From: Henricia sp. BOLD:AAB3569
Taxonomy: Eukaryota; Echinodermata; Asteroidea; Spinulosida; Echinasteridae
Reading direction: 5' to 3'
Length of the DNA stretch: 64,000 nt
Assembly (NCBI GenBank): GCA_037783545.1
Contig: JBBELK010000542.1
Span: 744,001 to 808,000, forward strand
Position numbers and translations under genes: made by a program. The notes beneath the pieces were generated by a model, which did no database searches, was not told where the DNA came from, and saw nothing but the letters and a program-made list of their open reading frames with translations. Shown here one piece after another: positions 1 to 10,980 of the stretch; within the stretch, counting starts at the first letter, position 1, and each line of letters opens with the position of its first letter.

Positions 1-1762
1 ATTGAGTAGTATAAGTATTCATACCGATTTTTAAGTGATAATTCTGACCAATTAAAAAAAATGGTGAGGTTTCTAAGTATTATATTTAACAGTTTGCATT
101 GTGTGGTGTAATGGGGTAAACAAATTTGTTGGAGATTTACAACTTGAAAATACATGTACTGTACGGCCCAAACATGGCAGTATTGTAAATTAAATTATCT
201 GGAAAAATTAAACGATAAACATGTTCTCTTTCGTGTTATTTTGAGAAACTAGTTATCTGCATAAAACGATTTACGAGTTGTACTTCAGCACAATGTCTTT
301 TGTTTCTTGGGTACCCTTCTCCTTTAAAACCCAATTATAATAAAACTTATTATAACTAGTTTAGTTAGCTAAAAATGGTACATTTGAGGCCATACAAGTA
401 TTTATGGGTCATATTTTTAAAAAGCGGTGTCCATGTTGCGTTGGTACAAGTTCTTTTATTTAAAGACGAGAATTAATTATCTGGCGAGTTATTTGTTGTA
501 CTGAATATGGCTAGGTGTCCCAATATAATCATGTTTTCACTGACCAATCTCTCACAGATCATAAAATATTTGTCTTACCTGCGCAACATGGACACCGCAT
601 ATGTTTAACACTACGACAAGTACGAGTACATTTTGGAGGTCTGTAGTTTTGTTACAATGTGATAGAAATACCAGTACAAGTTTCTATTGTAGTGCAACAT
701 GCATTTCTTTACCCAAACTTGTGGAATGACCCTTTGGGCTATTTCACAATAAGTGGTCATTTGAGTAAATTACAGTATAACCCATCCTAGATAACTTTAT
801 CAGTGCAAATACATGTTATGAGTGATTTTATATGATGGGTAATATGAAGGACAAGCTACAGAACTATTTTTACATAATTCTACGAGTTATTCGTTTTGAA
901 TTTCTCTATTTACATGCACTTTTAACACCATTTGAGTCTCATTTCAAGTTTTACATTAGTTTAAGTGGAATCATTTGTTGATGATGCATTATTGTGGTGA
1001 ATTTGGTGATCAATCATGGATATATAGTGTTCAACAATATTGTGAAACTTGGGTTGGTGTAATTCGGTCGAAAAATGTTAATTTTATGAACATTTCAAAA
1101 TAAAGTGGATTTCCCGTTAAATAAAATATGGTAATGTCCTCTCCAGGACAAAGTATTCATGACAATGGAATAGTTTGGAAATATGTACTCACAAGTATGT
1201 TTGTATCATCTACAGGACACATTTGATGGAGTAAATATGACAATTTGATCGTGGGAGAGATTTGAGTAAATATTATCAAGATCATATTCAGGGTTGTGGA
1301 AAATCCGTTAAACATTTGTCCTCTCCAGGACAGCAGTTAATTGTAATATAACATGTCAACCATGATTGAAATATTTTATGTTATGTTTGTAAAATTAACA
1401 GTACCATTCCTTCTAACAGGACATTGCATGGCATTACCATTTCAACATTTCGTCTGGCCATTATATCGTGATATTCTGTGTTTAACAAAATGTCCTCTCC
1501 AGACAACCAATTACAAATCATGATTTCATTGGAAGAAATAGACATGTTAATCATAATGCCACGCTCTGATATTTTAGGAATTATTAGTATACATCCTGAA
1601 GTTTTTAGATCAACAGAGTTTTTGTGAGTTGGACAAGATTGAAATTTGACCCCCATTTGCCAGTGAGACTGAAAGTGTACACTTATTGTGAAATAGCCCC
1701 TTTACAAAAAGCAAACAGAACAAAAACTTGGTGTGTATGTATTAACTTATGAAGGAAATATA
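1..1762. other. AT-rich stretch without a recognised gene
   Basis: I see no supported coding exon here. Bases 259-350 match the right arm and flank of the palindromic element at 3059-3517, so that part is repeat-derived. The word TGTCCTCTCCAGGACA, or close variants, occurs near 1137, 1318 and 1491, each time shortly after a GTTAAA-like word. That suggests a weak tandem repeat of about 180 bp. Confidence 0.5.
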
Positions 1763-1766
1763 TTAA

Positions 1767-1900
1767 AAAGGTACAGGCTCGTCAGCAATGCGCACGCCAA
1801 ATTCGTGCCACGAAATACGCTGCTCCATAGCAAAGGGCATGGAACTGCATATTTCGTGGCATAAATTTGGCGTGCGCGCATTGCTGCCGAGCCTCTGCCT
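1767..1900. mobile_element. Palindromic TTAA-flanked MITE, family A, copy 1
   Basis: This 134-bp element is one long imperfect palindrome. Its left half (starting near AGGTACAGGCTCG) is the reverse complement of its right half. TTAA lies immediately outside both ends (1763-1766 and 1901-1904). Related copies at 47352-47483 and 50824-50956 have the same ends and the same TTAA flanks. A TTAA target site is typical of the piggyBac superfamily; that assignment is inference because no transposase is present. Confidence 0.8.
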
Positions 1901-2192
1901 TTAATACCAAATAACTGAACATAGGCACTTCCAGTCTGGAATGATCAGCAAATTTTGCACACTCCTAAAACAAGTACTTGTAATACTAGTGCTTTCCCCA
2001 GGGATTCATGCAAAAACAAGCCCCCTGCCCAATCATGGAGAGCCACTTGCTTAAATTATTATGAATGCAGACAAGGAGCAACTTTTAAACCAGCCATTCT
2101 GCACCAGAATCACTCGGGGTTTAGACAGGCCATTAATTAACTTTGTGTACAACAACTGAATGGAATCACCCAACTTTGACTCCAAATGTTAC

Positions 2193-2625
2193 AATGCATA
2201 GTTCCGACCTGTCAATCAACCGAACCCGCCCACCAATCACAACAGAGCTAGCAGATGTCACCCACATAGGTCAAAGTGCACTGTACGCTCACAACAACAT
2301 GATCACGCGATATGTTCTGTCGGCCCCATACAATTTGTACAGTGTTGTATGCGACGATCCAGGTGAATTTTAAGGCCGGTCGTTTCGTTGTTCAAAGGTA
2401 CGAAAGCTATATTTCGTGATGATATCCCTGTATTCTGGCCCTTTACTCAGTGTGTTCTAAGATAACTGTTGACCCTGAAACGTGAATACCTTCGAGTTTT
2501 CTTGAATGATTCTGTGCTTTCCGTTGAAAGTCCCATTGCTTTGTGCGTTGCGTGTCGCCATTTTTTGCCATAGCAACAATGTCCAAGGGGGCGGGGTTAA
2601 CTGGGCAAAATCGGTACTATGCATT
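2193..2625 (+). mobile_element. MITE family B, copy 1
   Basis: The element starts with AATGCATAGTTCCGA and ends with nearly its reverse complement (one mismatch). It aligns along its length with the copies at 49468-49914, 16250-16680 (inverted) and 19913-20100 (partial). Short ORFs inside it recur between copies only because the repeat is shared. No transposase is encoded. Confidence 0.8.
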
Positions 2626-2743
2626 GTGCAGTGTAAAAGTGCAGCTAATGGCACAAAGGGTGCAACATTGGTCATATATGCAAATTGTAGATGCCATTTA
2701 ACTACATGTACATCAATATGTGGATCATGATCCAAAAAGAAAT

Positions 2744-2795
2744 CGTACAATAGTAATAGGTGATCGGGGATCAGTCCGATCACCTAAAAAAAAAA
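2744..2795. repeat. Short hairpin repeat (GGTGATCGGGG / CCCGATCACC type)
   Basis: A stem built from ggtgatcgggg and its complement follows the word aatcgtaca. The same hairpin recurs, more or less degraded, near 3607-3640 and 3654-3692 with the same flanking words. It is a small dispersed or tandem repeat of unknown origin. Confidence 0.5.
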
Positions 2796-3058
2796 GACAA
2801 GAACTAAGCCCGAGTCAATTCGAATAATTTAGTATTCAAATATTCTATTTTTAAATTATTCGAATATTCGATCGTGTATTTGTTCCCAAAAGAAAAGGCC
2901 CCAATACCATTCTTTGACATGATTATGTGACTCACAATTGTGTATGTCTCTCCTTCCCAGATGTCGGTTTTCCTGCTGAAAACAAAGTGAAAACTGAGAG
3001 ATGTTTGCGTTGATTTTAAGGGTATCTGGATACCCAACCAATACGATTACTGTGAATA

Positions 3059-3517
3059 TGGTTCTCTTTAAAGGAGAAGATTACCCAAGAAACAAAAGAC
3101 CTTGTGCTCAAGAAGTATAACTAGTAAATTATTTTAATGCAAAGAAAAATAAATATTACCTACTGGAAAGCGCACAAGAACTTTACAAAGAATCAAAATT
3201 TTAGCGATGCATTGCACTATAGGCGCCGCCATGTTGTCCCAATATTGGGCAAAGAATGACGTTTTCGCGTACAAGTCCTTCGTGCATTTCTATGGCAATA
3301 CACGAAAACGTTGTCCGCAAAAACGTCATCCGTTGACCAGTATTAGGACAAAATGGCGGCGCCCATAGTGCGACGCATTGCTAAATTTCGATTCTTTGTG
3401 AAGTTCTTGTGCGCTTTTCATTAGGTAATATTTCTTTTTCTTTGCATAAAACGATTTACGAGTTGTACTTCAGCACAATGTCTTTTGTTTCTTGGGTACC
3501 CTTCTCCTTTAAAACCC
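3059..3517. mobile_element. Large palindromic (fold-back) element
   Basis: Roughly 220-bp arms (about 3059-3280 and 3300-3517) are inverted copies of each other with a very short spacer. Both arms contain a GCGCC(G/C)CCAT-type core and a terminal CTTTAAAGGAGAAG / CTTCTCCTTTAAA word. One arm and its flank are repeated at 259-350, and a diverged piece lies at 20530-20600. This is consistent with a non-autonomous fold-back DNA transposon. Confidence 0.75.
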
Positions 3518-3599
3518 AATTATAATAAAACTTATTATTTCCCATTTTTGTTCGAATATTCGAATTCGAAATATTCGGCACAGGCTTACAAAGAACCAA

Positions 3600-3700
3600 T
3601 ACAAAAGCAATAGGAATGGGGTTCAGCCTAATCACCTAAAAAAGACAAAGAAATCGTACAGATGGTGATCGGGGTTCAGCCCGATCACCTAATTAACAAT
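3600..3700. repeat. Two further copies of the GGTGATCGGGG hairpin repeat
   Basis: Bases near 3607-3640 and 3654-3692 repeat the hairpin of 2744-2795, including the neighbouring aaaaagacaa and aatcgtaca words. With the upstream copy they bracket the palindromic element at 3059-3517. Confidence 0.45.
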
Positions 3701-4082
3701 CAATTTGTAGTCGTCCAAAAAGACTATATAGCACCCCCTGTCAATGTTGCCATGAATGTGGTAAAATCTACCGTTCCTGTTTGCTTTGTCCTATTTTTAT
3801 AGTGTTGTAATACTAATGGATTTTCGCTTTATTGACCCAAGGCAAGGGGGAAGTTATGGCTTTTATCCAGGATCATCCCGAGGTTCTGACCGAGGTAGAA
3901 AACCTCAATCAAAGGATTTAACTCATCAAGACAAAAGTCTTCAATGAGAGGACCAAGCATAAGAAGGAAACTAGAGTTTGTCGTTTGTTTTTTTAACAAA
4001 CGCAATGTGATCAAAAGTATCAGCGGGAAGATCAAAGAGGATTGAGTGGAGGAGAATCAGGAAAAAGGAGGGATATCCAGAG

Positions 4083-4245
4083 AATCATGATCCATCAATT
4101 TCACATTGGCACAATTGCATGTTTGGGCTTAAGACAGTTATGCTCTGGACGTATGACGCTACCATACAACGCATATTTCTACTTGCCATCACGAAAACAG
4201 AAGGAAGATACAAGAAATCTCACAATGTTTTGGAGTTGCAAAAAC
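4083..4245 (+). pseudogene. MULE-like transposase fragment, copy 1
   Basis: In one plus frame the sequence reads MFGLKTVMLWTYDATIQR followed by LLAITKTE, then a frameshift. The same peptide recurs at 4431-4660, 8755-8830, 9725-9850 and 12655-12850. The pattern of a short hydrophobic core, then WTYDATIQ, then TEKEDTENLTMFWGYFNEML, resembles the core of MULE-type DDE transposases of invertebrate genomes. I am not certain of the family. It is broken and cannot be functional. Confidence 0.4.
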
Positions 4246-4424
4246 ATTAATTTGAAACTCTAAAAAGAGCATCTTTCTTCACAACCGTGACATCGCACTG
4301 CATGTCCTTGGCAGCGCATAGCTGCCAAGAGAGATATTTAAGAGGATGTGGATAATTACGGGAGGAATGATAAAAAGTATCAAAGAGAATTGAGTGGAAG
4401 AGAATCAGGAGGAGGGATATCCAG

Positions 4425-4661
4425 AGAATCATGATCCATAAATTTCACATTGGCACAATCGCATGTTTGGGCAGAAGACAGTTATGCTCTGGACATATGA
4501 TACTACCATACATTGCATATTTCTACTTGCCATCACGAAAACAGAAGGAAGATACGGAAAATCAAACCATGTTTTGGGGTTATTTTAATGAGATGCTTCA
4601 GGATGTGATCAACAATCCCCAGTACAGATTTAATCTAACGGGTTGGGTAGCGAATGTTTAG
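4425..4661 (+). pseudogene. MULE-like transposase fragment, copy 2
   Basis: This repeats the previous fragment about 340 bp further on and runs longer. After the shared block it reads MFWGYFNEMLQDVINNPQ, then YRFNLTGWV, matching the FWxxFNExL...Y.FNP.GW pattern seen in MULE-like transposases. Frame changes within the block mean it is a relic. The duplication of a roughly 170-bp segment suggests local tandem copying. Confidence 0.45.
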
Positions 4662-4979
4662 ATGGAGGATAATGTTTCACTACAAATTTGTTCATAGCAA
4701 AGTGTGTGTCTGGTGTATAACTTTTAAATATATGAACCGTTTTGCTCTTTGCAGAAGGAACCCCTCGTTATCACAAAGACATTCACCTGAATTTCTTCCC
4801 TCAAACCACACAATGTAATTTTGTGCGTCTTTTAAATGATATTCATAAATAGACAGTTTTATACGCATCCCTGTTGGCTGAGAGCACCTCACGCGGCCAG
4901 TCTTAAACGGACGATAAAGACTGGCCAGTTTAAGCTGTGAAGATAATTTTTCTTTTCTCGACTTGACAGGAAAACAGGC

Positions 4980-5551
4980 AGTCTAAGAACAGTGGCCAAA
5001 TCTACAGAAAGTCTACCTCGGAATGAAAACAAGTTTATTGTCTTTGAGGGACCTCTCCTCAAGCTTTTCCAGAAGTGTAGGAAATGCTTTTCATCAAGAG
5101 TGGACAACGTGAAGCAGTTAGTGGGTACGCATCTGACAATCATCCAAGAGTGCCAGGTATGCTGTAGAAGACACCACTGGTCATCGCAGCCATTAATCCA
5201 AACCATGCCAGCTGGCAACATCCTACTCTTTAAAGCAATACTTTTCGCAGGAGAGGGTGCAACTGAAGTTGTCAGACATTCTCAACAGCATCGGTATAGC
5301 GACACATACAGACCGCTCCTTCTTCAATCATCAGAAGAAGTATCTGCTTCCAGTAATTGAGATAGTCTAGTTGTGCCATCAATCATCCCTACATCAAGAG
5401 CTGAGAAACAATGGAGATCCGTTGAGCATCGGCGGAGATGGCAGGGCTGACAGTCTAGGCCATTCAGCCAAGTATGGGACCTACACAGCCCTTGAACTGA
5501 CGTGCAACAAGATCGTTGATGTCCAGCTGATCCAGCTTCTTATTACATAAA
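4980..5551 (+). pseudogene. Kolobok/THAP-type transposase fragment, copy 1
   Basis: Frame 3 from 4992 reads NENKFIVFEGPLLKLF, two Cys pairs (CRKC and CQVCC), then QTMPAGNILLFKAILFAGEG. After a 1-nt frameshift near 5278 another frame reads HQKKYLLPVIE, a TAG stop, then GGDGRADSLGHSAKYGTYTA and NKIVDVQLIQ. The order PAGN..., HQ..YL.P, GGDGRADSPGHSAKYG is a conserved transposase-like block common in fish, amphioxus and coral genomes, which I associate with Kolobok-type DDE enzymes. The frameshift and stop make it a relic. Copies lie at 12855-13085 and 13720-13940. Confidence 0.5.
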
Positions 5552-5589
5552 TGTATATTATTGTTAATTTGGGTTTGTTTTGCTGTATA

Positions 5590-5715
5590 TTAGAACTTTA
5601 TACTCGGTGCTTTCCTGAGACACTATGAAAAACTTCATAGCGTGCTCGGGTTGGATTCGAACCCACAACCTCATGCAAACAAGGCAGACGTCTGAACCGG
5701 GCTAGCCGGTGTTGA
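5590..5715 (-). repeat. tRNA-derived SINE-like fragment
   Basis: On the minus strand the sequence carries GGTTCGAATCC, a consensus internal B box of tRNA genes, after a region containing ACGTCTGCCTTG. The same block, including GAGCACGCTATGA, appears on the plus strand at 46815-46905. Repetition and lack of a full cloverleaf indicate a SINE rather than a working tRNA gene. Confidence 0.5.
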
Positions 5716-6000
5716 ATGGCCGGTTCGAATCTGTTAGCAACGGGAATCACAATTATTCAGTAATGGTCTTTCGTCGGGGAGAACAAACCCAAATTAACAT
5801 TCATTCTTCCCAACGCAAGGTAAAAGACCAGTACTGAATGTATATTATTCATGAATGCATTCATTTCAAGATAAACTGTATTGAGTGTTTGTACAGCACA
5901 CCACATTTTGAAAGTTGGATTTTTTCCCCATATTCAGAGTGTCCACGTGATAATGTCACCACACCCCAAATGCAGGCAAATCCACATGAAGCCAAGATAA

Positions 6001-6230
6001 CCCAGGTAACATTCCCACATGGGGCCCATATTGGCCCCATATGGGCAAGTATATGGGCCCCATATGGGCAAGTATATGGGCCCCATATGGACTGCACCCA
6101 ACGCCCATGTGAGGCCCATATGGGTCAACCATTGTTCTCCTGCCCAGATCATTCCCACATGGGTCCCATATGGGCCCCATATACTTGCCCATATGGGGCC
6201 AATATGGGCCCCATGTGGGTATACCTTGGG
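6001..6230. mobile_element. Palindromic element rich in ATGGGCCCATAT words
   Basis: Arms of about 65 bp (6001-6067 and 6166-6230) are near-perfect inverted repeats. They run from CCCAGGTAAC/CCCAAGGTAT ends through CACATGGGGCCCATAT and CCCCATATGGGC. Each arm is itself made of self-complementary CCATATGG and GGGGCCC words, so the DNA can fold at several nested scales. Four overlapping ORFs across it are artefacts of this composition. It looks like a MITE or fold-back element. Confidence 0.7.
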
Positions 6231-6250
6231 AGAGTGAGGAGAAACAGTTT

Positions 6251-8796
6251 GTCGCCTTTGCAACCGGAAGGGCTCCAAGGAAAGTAGAGTGTTTGGAGGC
6301 ACAAGAACAAATCCCCCACCTAAAGAGACGCCACTGGTCACATATCAAAGACTTTGTCATAGCAGAAGGGAAACAGAGAAGAAAGGACCTTTCCAAGAAG
6401 TGAATACAGATCTGCAACATCTTCCACAAACAGTAAATCGGCCATTTTGGCAACACAGACCATATTTTCGTTGAAATACCTTTGTCTGATCTCAAAATAA
6501 ATGAAATAGTTCTGAAGAGATAACGTAGGCCCAAAAAGGGTTACAAATAGTGTGACAGCATGCCTTTCTAAAAACCCAGTGTACAAATTTCTAATATATG
6601 CTTGTAACCAGGACGGACACTTGTGTTACATTTTAGGTTACGAGCGTATATTGGAAATTTGTACACAGGGTTTTTAGAAAGGCATGCTGTCATGTTGGAA
6701 GGTATTGGCTTGTCATATTCCGTCCGCTCTGAACTCCTCTTGAAGGTTTCTTGGCTTTGCAGTTGCTGCAAAAACCATGATTTTGGTGGATAAAGCTGAG
6801 ATAGCTCTGGGCCGCTGCCTCTTGCTCCAGATTTAATTAGACTGCCTTCTGACAATTATTAATAAAAATCTCTTGTCAGAATGGGAAAAAGATTCAAAGC
6901 TCGGAGATTTGTTTGAAGTACTATTCCAACAATAGCTGGGATGTTACTAGAGAAGTCCAATCAAGGGCAGCACATCCATAGCTGGTATAGCCATAAGTAT
7001 GGACCGAGATAACTTGAGTGCCTCCAGGACCGATTGCTATGCATTCATGGACACACAACACAATCGCATGATTAAGGTGAAGACAGTAACCCTTTTTATT
7101 CCGTCGCCTTTGCAACCGGAAGGGCTCCAAGGAAAGTAGAGTGTTTGGAGGCACAAGAACAAATCCCCCACCTAAAGAGACGCCACTGGTCACATATCAA
7201 AGACTTTGTCATAGCAGAAGGGAAACAAAGAAGAAAGGACCTTTCCAAGAAGTGAATACAGATCTGCAACATCTTCCACAAACAGTAAATCGGCCATTTT
7301 GGCAACACAGACCATATTTTCGTTGAAATACCTTTGTCTGATCTCAAAATAAATGAAATAGTTCTGAAGAGATAACGTAGGCCCAAAAAGGGTTACAAAT
7401 AGTGTGACAGCATGCCTTTCTAAAAACCCAGTGTACAAATTTCTAATATATGCTTGTAACCAGGACGGACACTTGTGTTACATTTTAGGTTACGAGCGTA
7501 TATTGGAAATTTGTACACAGGGTTTTTAGAAAGGCATGCTGTCATGTTGGAAGGTATTGGCTTGTCATATTCCGTCCGCTCTGAACTCCTCTTGAAGGTT
7601 TCTTGGCTTTGCAGTTGCTGCAAAAACCATGATTGTGGTGGATAAAGCTGAGATAGCTCTGGGCCGCTGCCTCTTGCTCCAGATTTAATTAGACTGCCTT
7701 CTGACAATTATTAATAAAAATCTCTTGTCAGAATGGGAAAAAGATTCAAAGCTCGGAGATTTGTTTGAAGTACTATTCCAACAATAGCTGGGATGTTACT
7801 AGAGAAGTCCAATCAAGGGCAGCACATCCATAGCTGGTATAGCCATAAGTATGGACCGAGATAACTTGAGTGCCTCCAGGACCGATTGCTATGCATTCAT
7901 GGACACACAACACAATCGCATGATTAAGGTGAAGACAGTAACCCTTTTTATTCCGTCGCCTTTGCAACCGGAAGGGCTCCAAGGAAAGTAGAGTGTTTGG
8001 AGGCACAAGAACAAATCCCCACCTAAAGAGACGCCACTGGTCACATATCAAAGACTTTGTCATAGCAGAAGGGAAACAGAGAAGAAAGGACCTTTCCAAG
8101 AAGTGAATACAGATCTGCAACATCTTCCACAAACAGTAAATCGGCCATTTTGGCAACACAGACCATATTTTCGTTGAAATACCTTTGTCTGATCTCAAAA
8201 TAAATGAAATAGTTCTGAAGAGATAACGTAGGCCCAAAAAGGGTTACAAATAGTGTGACAGCATGCCTTTCTAAAAACCCAGTGTACAAATTTCTAATAT
8301 ATGCTTGTAACCAGGACGGACACTTGTGTTACATTTTAGGTTACGAGCGTATATTGGAAATTTGTACACAGGGTTTTTAGAAAGGCATGCTGTCATGTTG
8401 GAAGGTATTGGCTTGTCATATTCCGTCCGCTCTGAACTCCTCTTGAAGGTTTCTTGGCTTTGCAGTTGCTGCAAAAACCATGATTTTGGTGGATAAAGCC
8501 GAGATAGCTCTGGGCCGCTGCCTCTTGCTCCAGATTTAATTAGACTGCCTTCTGACAATTATTAATAAAAATCTCTTGTCAGAATGGGAAAAAGATTCAA
8601 AGCTCGGAGATTTGTTTGAAGTACTATTCCAACAATAGCTGGGATGTTACTAGAGAAGTCCAATCAAGGGCAGCACATCCATAGCTGGTATAGCCATAAG
8701 TATGGACCGAGATAACTTGAGTGCCTCCAGGACCGATTGCTATGCATTCATGGACACACAACACAATCGCATGATTAAGGTGAAGACAGTAACCCT
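6251..8796. repeat. Tandem array of three 852-bp units
   Basis: Units start at 6251, 7103 and 7955 with gtcgcctttgcaaccgg. Copies 1 and 2 are exactly 852 bp. Copy 3 lacks one C in a C-run and stops about 10 bp short, at 8796. Only a handful of substitutions separate the copies, so the array is recent or being homogenised. The unit contains an inverted repeat and, near its end, part of the MULE-like fragment (HNRMIKVKTV). The minus-strand ORFs repeated in each unit have no recognisable domain. Confidence 0.9.
6554..6691. repeat. Inverted repeat inside the 852-bp unit
   Basis: GACAGCATGCCTTTCTAAAA begins the left arm, and its complement ends the right arm at 6691. The arms run about 45 bp with a loop of roughly 50 bp. 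Equivalent hairpins lie at 7406-7543 and 8257-8394. Half of the structure, diverged, appears at 14040-14190 and inverted at 33220-33480, so the hairpin belongs to a dispersed MITE family. Confidence 0.7.
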
Positions 8797-8830
8797 CTGG
8801 ACGTATGATGCTACTGTAAGATCAAAATTG
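8755..8830 (+). pseudogene. MULE-like transposase fragment, copy 3
   Basis: The reading HNRMIKVKTVTLWTYDATV crosses the end of the third 852-bp unit into unique flank. It matches HNRMFGQKTVMLWTYDATIQ at 12680. The continuous reading shows that copy 3 keeps the original right-hand junction of the tandem array. Confidence 0.4.
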
Positions 8831-9142
8831 AGACTGCCCCAAATGACCCACACTAACACAACAAGTTTCATAAATCACTCCACGTTCTCTACATCACTGG
8901 CTTAGGAAAACCCACACAACAAGTCTGTGGTTTTAGTCTTGTATGGTCATAAGTGACCTGTATTCCCCAGACTGACCATTAGGTCAGCATGCTTTTACTC
9001 GGAAATGAGGTCACATCAGTTATGTTTTCCTTATATGACATCATACTCTATTGTCCTCCAGAGTTGACCCTCTGAAATATTATAAAATGTCCGCATTTTA
9101 CCATTCAAGTAAGATTTGTCAGATTCGTCAGTTCATGTACTA

Positions 9143-9386
9143 GGGTCTTTCTATAAATTAGGGGTCCAGATTTGGTGTCCCCCGTTACATTTTACATCTT
9201 GTTTTTGTAAATTCAGGACACATTCTTTAAATACTTTCCATTTTAAAGAGTGAGTACATAACGTACAATTCATACCAAATGGTTTAAAAGCCATTTTAAT
9301 GATTTTTGTACGAAAATTAACACATATCAGGTGTAACGGGGAACACCAAATGTCACAATTTGGACCCCTAATTTATATAAAGACCC
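9143..9386. mobile_element. 244-bp MITE with ACTA target duplication
   Basis: Terminal inverted repeats GGGTCTTTCTATAAATTAGG and their complement (one inserted base) bound the element. ACTA flanks both sides (9139-9142 and 9387-9390). An inverted, diverged copy is at 39884-40128. The insertion sits inside a small tandem repeat whose next unit (9472 on) continues ACTAAGCTACTCTT uninterrupted, so the empty site is visible. Confidence 0.85.
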
Positions 9387-9540
9387 ACTAAGGTACTCTT
9401 GTATACCCAGACATACCCATAAGCTGTTTACAGCCGTATGTTCCGAGGTTTCAGAGATCTTCAGTCCATGTACTAAGCTACTCTTTTATACCCAGACATA
9501 CCCATAAGCTGTTTACAGCCGTATGTTCTGTGGTTTCATC
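9387..9540. repeat. 85-bp tandem duplication
   Basis: The word TACCCAGACATACCCATAAG, continuing through GCTGTTTACAGCCGTATGTT, occurs at about 9402 and again about 85 bp on. Similar preceding words (CATGTACTAAG) show a two-unit tandem repeat. Confidence 0.7.
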
Positions 9541-9724
9541 TTATACATTGTACTGGGTTAAATCGAGTTCTTGAGAATAAAATCATTGTTTCTCCGCTTA
9601 GCTGAACTCCTCCGTGTATCACTTCTTTGTGCCTTAACCGCTCTCGGCCTCTACCGTAACATACACCATCTCTACGAGAACACTCTCACAAATAGAGAAC
9701 CCGACTAACTTCGTATGTTACACT
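9541..9724. other. Short unassigned stretch, possibly LTR-derived
   Basis: It contains GAATAAAATC and ends near CTACCGTAACA, and a TATTATAAAA box lies upstream near 9080. These are compatible with an old LTR, but I could not find a convincing start. Confidence 0.2.
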
Positions 9725-9850
9725 ACCATGCAATGCAACTTACTACTTGCCATCATGGGAACAGAGAAGGAAGATACGGAAAGTCTCACCATGTTTTGGG
9801 GTTATTTTGATGATGGAGGACAATTGTTCACTACAAATTTGTGTGTAGTT
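9725..9850 (+). pseudogene. MULE-like transposase fragment, copy 4
   Basis: The frame reads MQCNLLLAIMGTEKEDTESL then TMFWGYFDD, the same block as at 4500 and 12740. It is short and isolated and therefore a relic. Confidence 0.4.
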
Positions 9851-10133
9851 GGACAGCACTATTTTAACTCTATAGTTAGCTTTAAAATGACTAATCAAGC
9901 CTCGATAAGTGCAGATTTGATGGAAAACCTAAATTTTCGAGTGGGAAAATTGAGATTTTGTGCATGAGAAAACAATTGGAAATGTTCAGCCCGGAGTGTT
10001 TCCTCTTAATTTTCAGACTTCAAAATTGTTTTATACACAAGGTCTGAGGCCATGATCAACTTCTCAATTCTCTCCACCATCTTGGAGAAATTGTGGTAAA
10101 GAAATTAGTGTTGTGCATTTATAATTAACGCAG

Positions 10134-10290
10134 GTGTTCAACGTGGAAGCTGTCGCGCTATCGCTGTGCCAGTTGTAGCAGAATCAACATGCTGCAAAGA
10201 GGTGGATGCGATTGTTTGCAAGATGGATGGCCTCGAGATGGACTTGGACTTCATTACAAAACACCCCGGCCTAATGGCCGGGTGGGACAG
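10134..10290 (+). pseudogene. P2X7 C-terminal-domain-like exon, copy 1
   Basis: A splice acceptor (TTAACGCAG) precedes a frame reading CRAIAVPVVAESTCCKEVD, then KMDGLEMDLDFITKHPGL. The CC(K/R)E ... (C/F)IT.HPG pattern matches the Cys-rich ballast domain known from the C-terminus of P2X7 receptors and from many stand-alone invertebrate proteins. About 25 bp of preceding intron is also similar to that before the copy at 18188, so exon and intron were duplicated together. The conserved Cys after HPGF is missing here (GLMAGW), so this copy is probably dead. Confidence 0.45.
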
Positions 10291-10399
10291 GATGCAACTC
10301 AAAATAACTCAAGTGCTAGTCCCATATCCAAAATGAATCCCACTGTCAAATGTACTTTTTTTTACAAGCTCAGGAGTTTTTATTTTGTACATCTAGGGC

Positions 10400-10980
10400 G
10401 GATTTGTTGGGGACAGTCACATCCACCCAGATGGTCCGAGTGCTAGCAGCGTGTTTATCAACATGGATTCGTAAACCCTTTCTCCAACTCGCACTGTTGT
10501 TTTAAGTGAGATTATTAAGCAAGCCATGATGGCAGTTGTCGGCGTACATGTAAATGACGGAGACGTTCCGAGAGGTACATGTATAGGTTTGGCAGAAAAA
10601 CTCTCAAACGGAACCCAAGCGACCGCCGTCCATCCAAGAGATTTCCTGTGACACCATATGTTGCTGGGAGAAAATAATGGACCAATAGTCGCATGCCAAA
10701 TAGAGGGGCGGCAACATCACAAGGATTATTTTGGGTGCAGAACCGACCAGCCCGCGTTGGGGACAGTCACACATTCAACTAGGAGGTCCGACTATTAACA
10801 TGTTTTAAGTGAGATTCTTATTAAGCAAGCCATGACGGCAGTTGTAAATGACCAAGAGGTTCAAAGAAATATAGCTTTGGCAGAAAACTCAAAAGGAACC
10901 CAAGCATCAGCGATCGCTGTTTATCCCAGAGATTTCTCTTCTCGTGAGACCATGTGGGAAGATAATGGCGTGCCTCCGCC
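10400..10980. repeat. Diverged tandem duplication, unit about 347 bp
   Basis: Two blocks share GGGGACAGTCACA, AGTGAGATT, AAGCAAGCCATGA, GGCAGTTGT, TTTGGCAGAAAA and GAACCCAAGC in the same order (near 10409 and 10753). Short coding-like readings (KQAMMAVV / KQAMTAVV and NGTQAT / KGTQAS) occur in both. I do not recognise a protein. Confidence 0.55.

Noticed and set aside
5934-6341. Overlapping ORFs on both strands (MGPIWAPYTC-type repeats)
   Set aside because: They are translations of the ATGGGCCCATAT palindrome and exist in several frames at once.
6338-8558. Minus-strand ORFs repeated three times (MYTGFLERHAV and MSEGSLIKSGARG)
   Set aside because: They repeat only because the 852-bp unit repeats. 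One spans a hairpin, and they show no domain.
6251-8796. CRISPR-like array of evenly spaced repeats
   Set aside because: The repeats are contiguous 852-bp units in eukaryotic DNA, with no short repeats and unique spacers.
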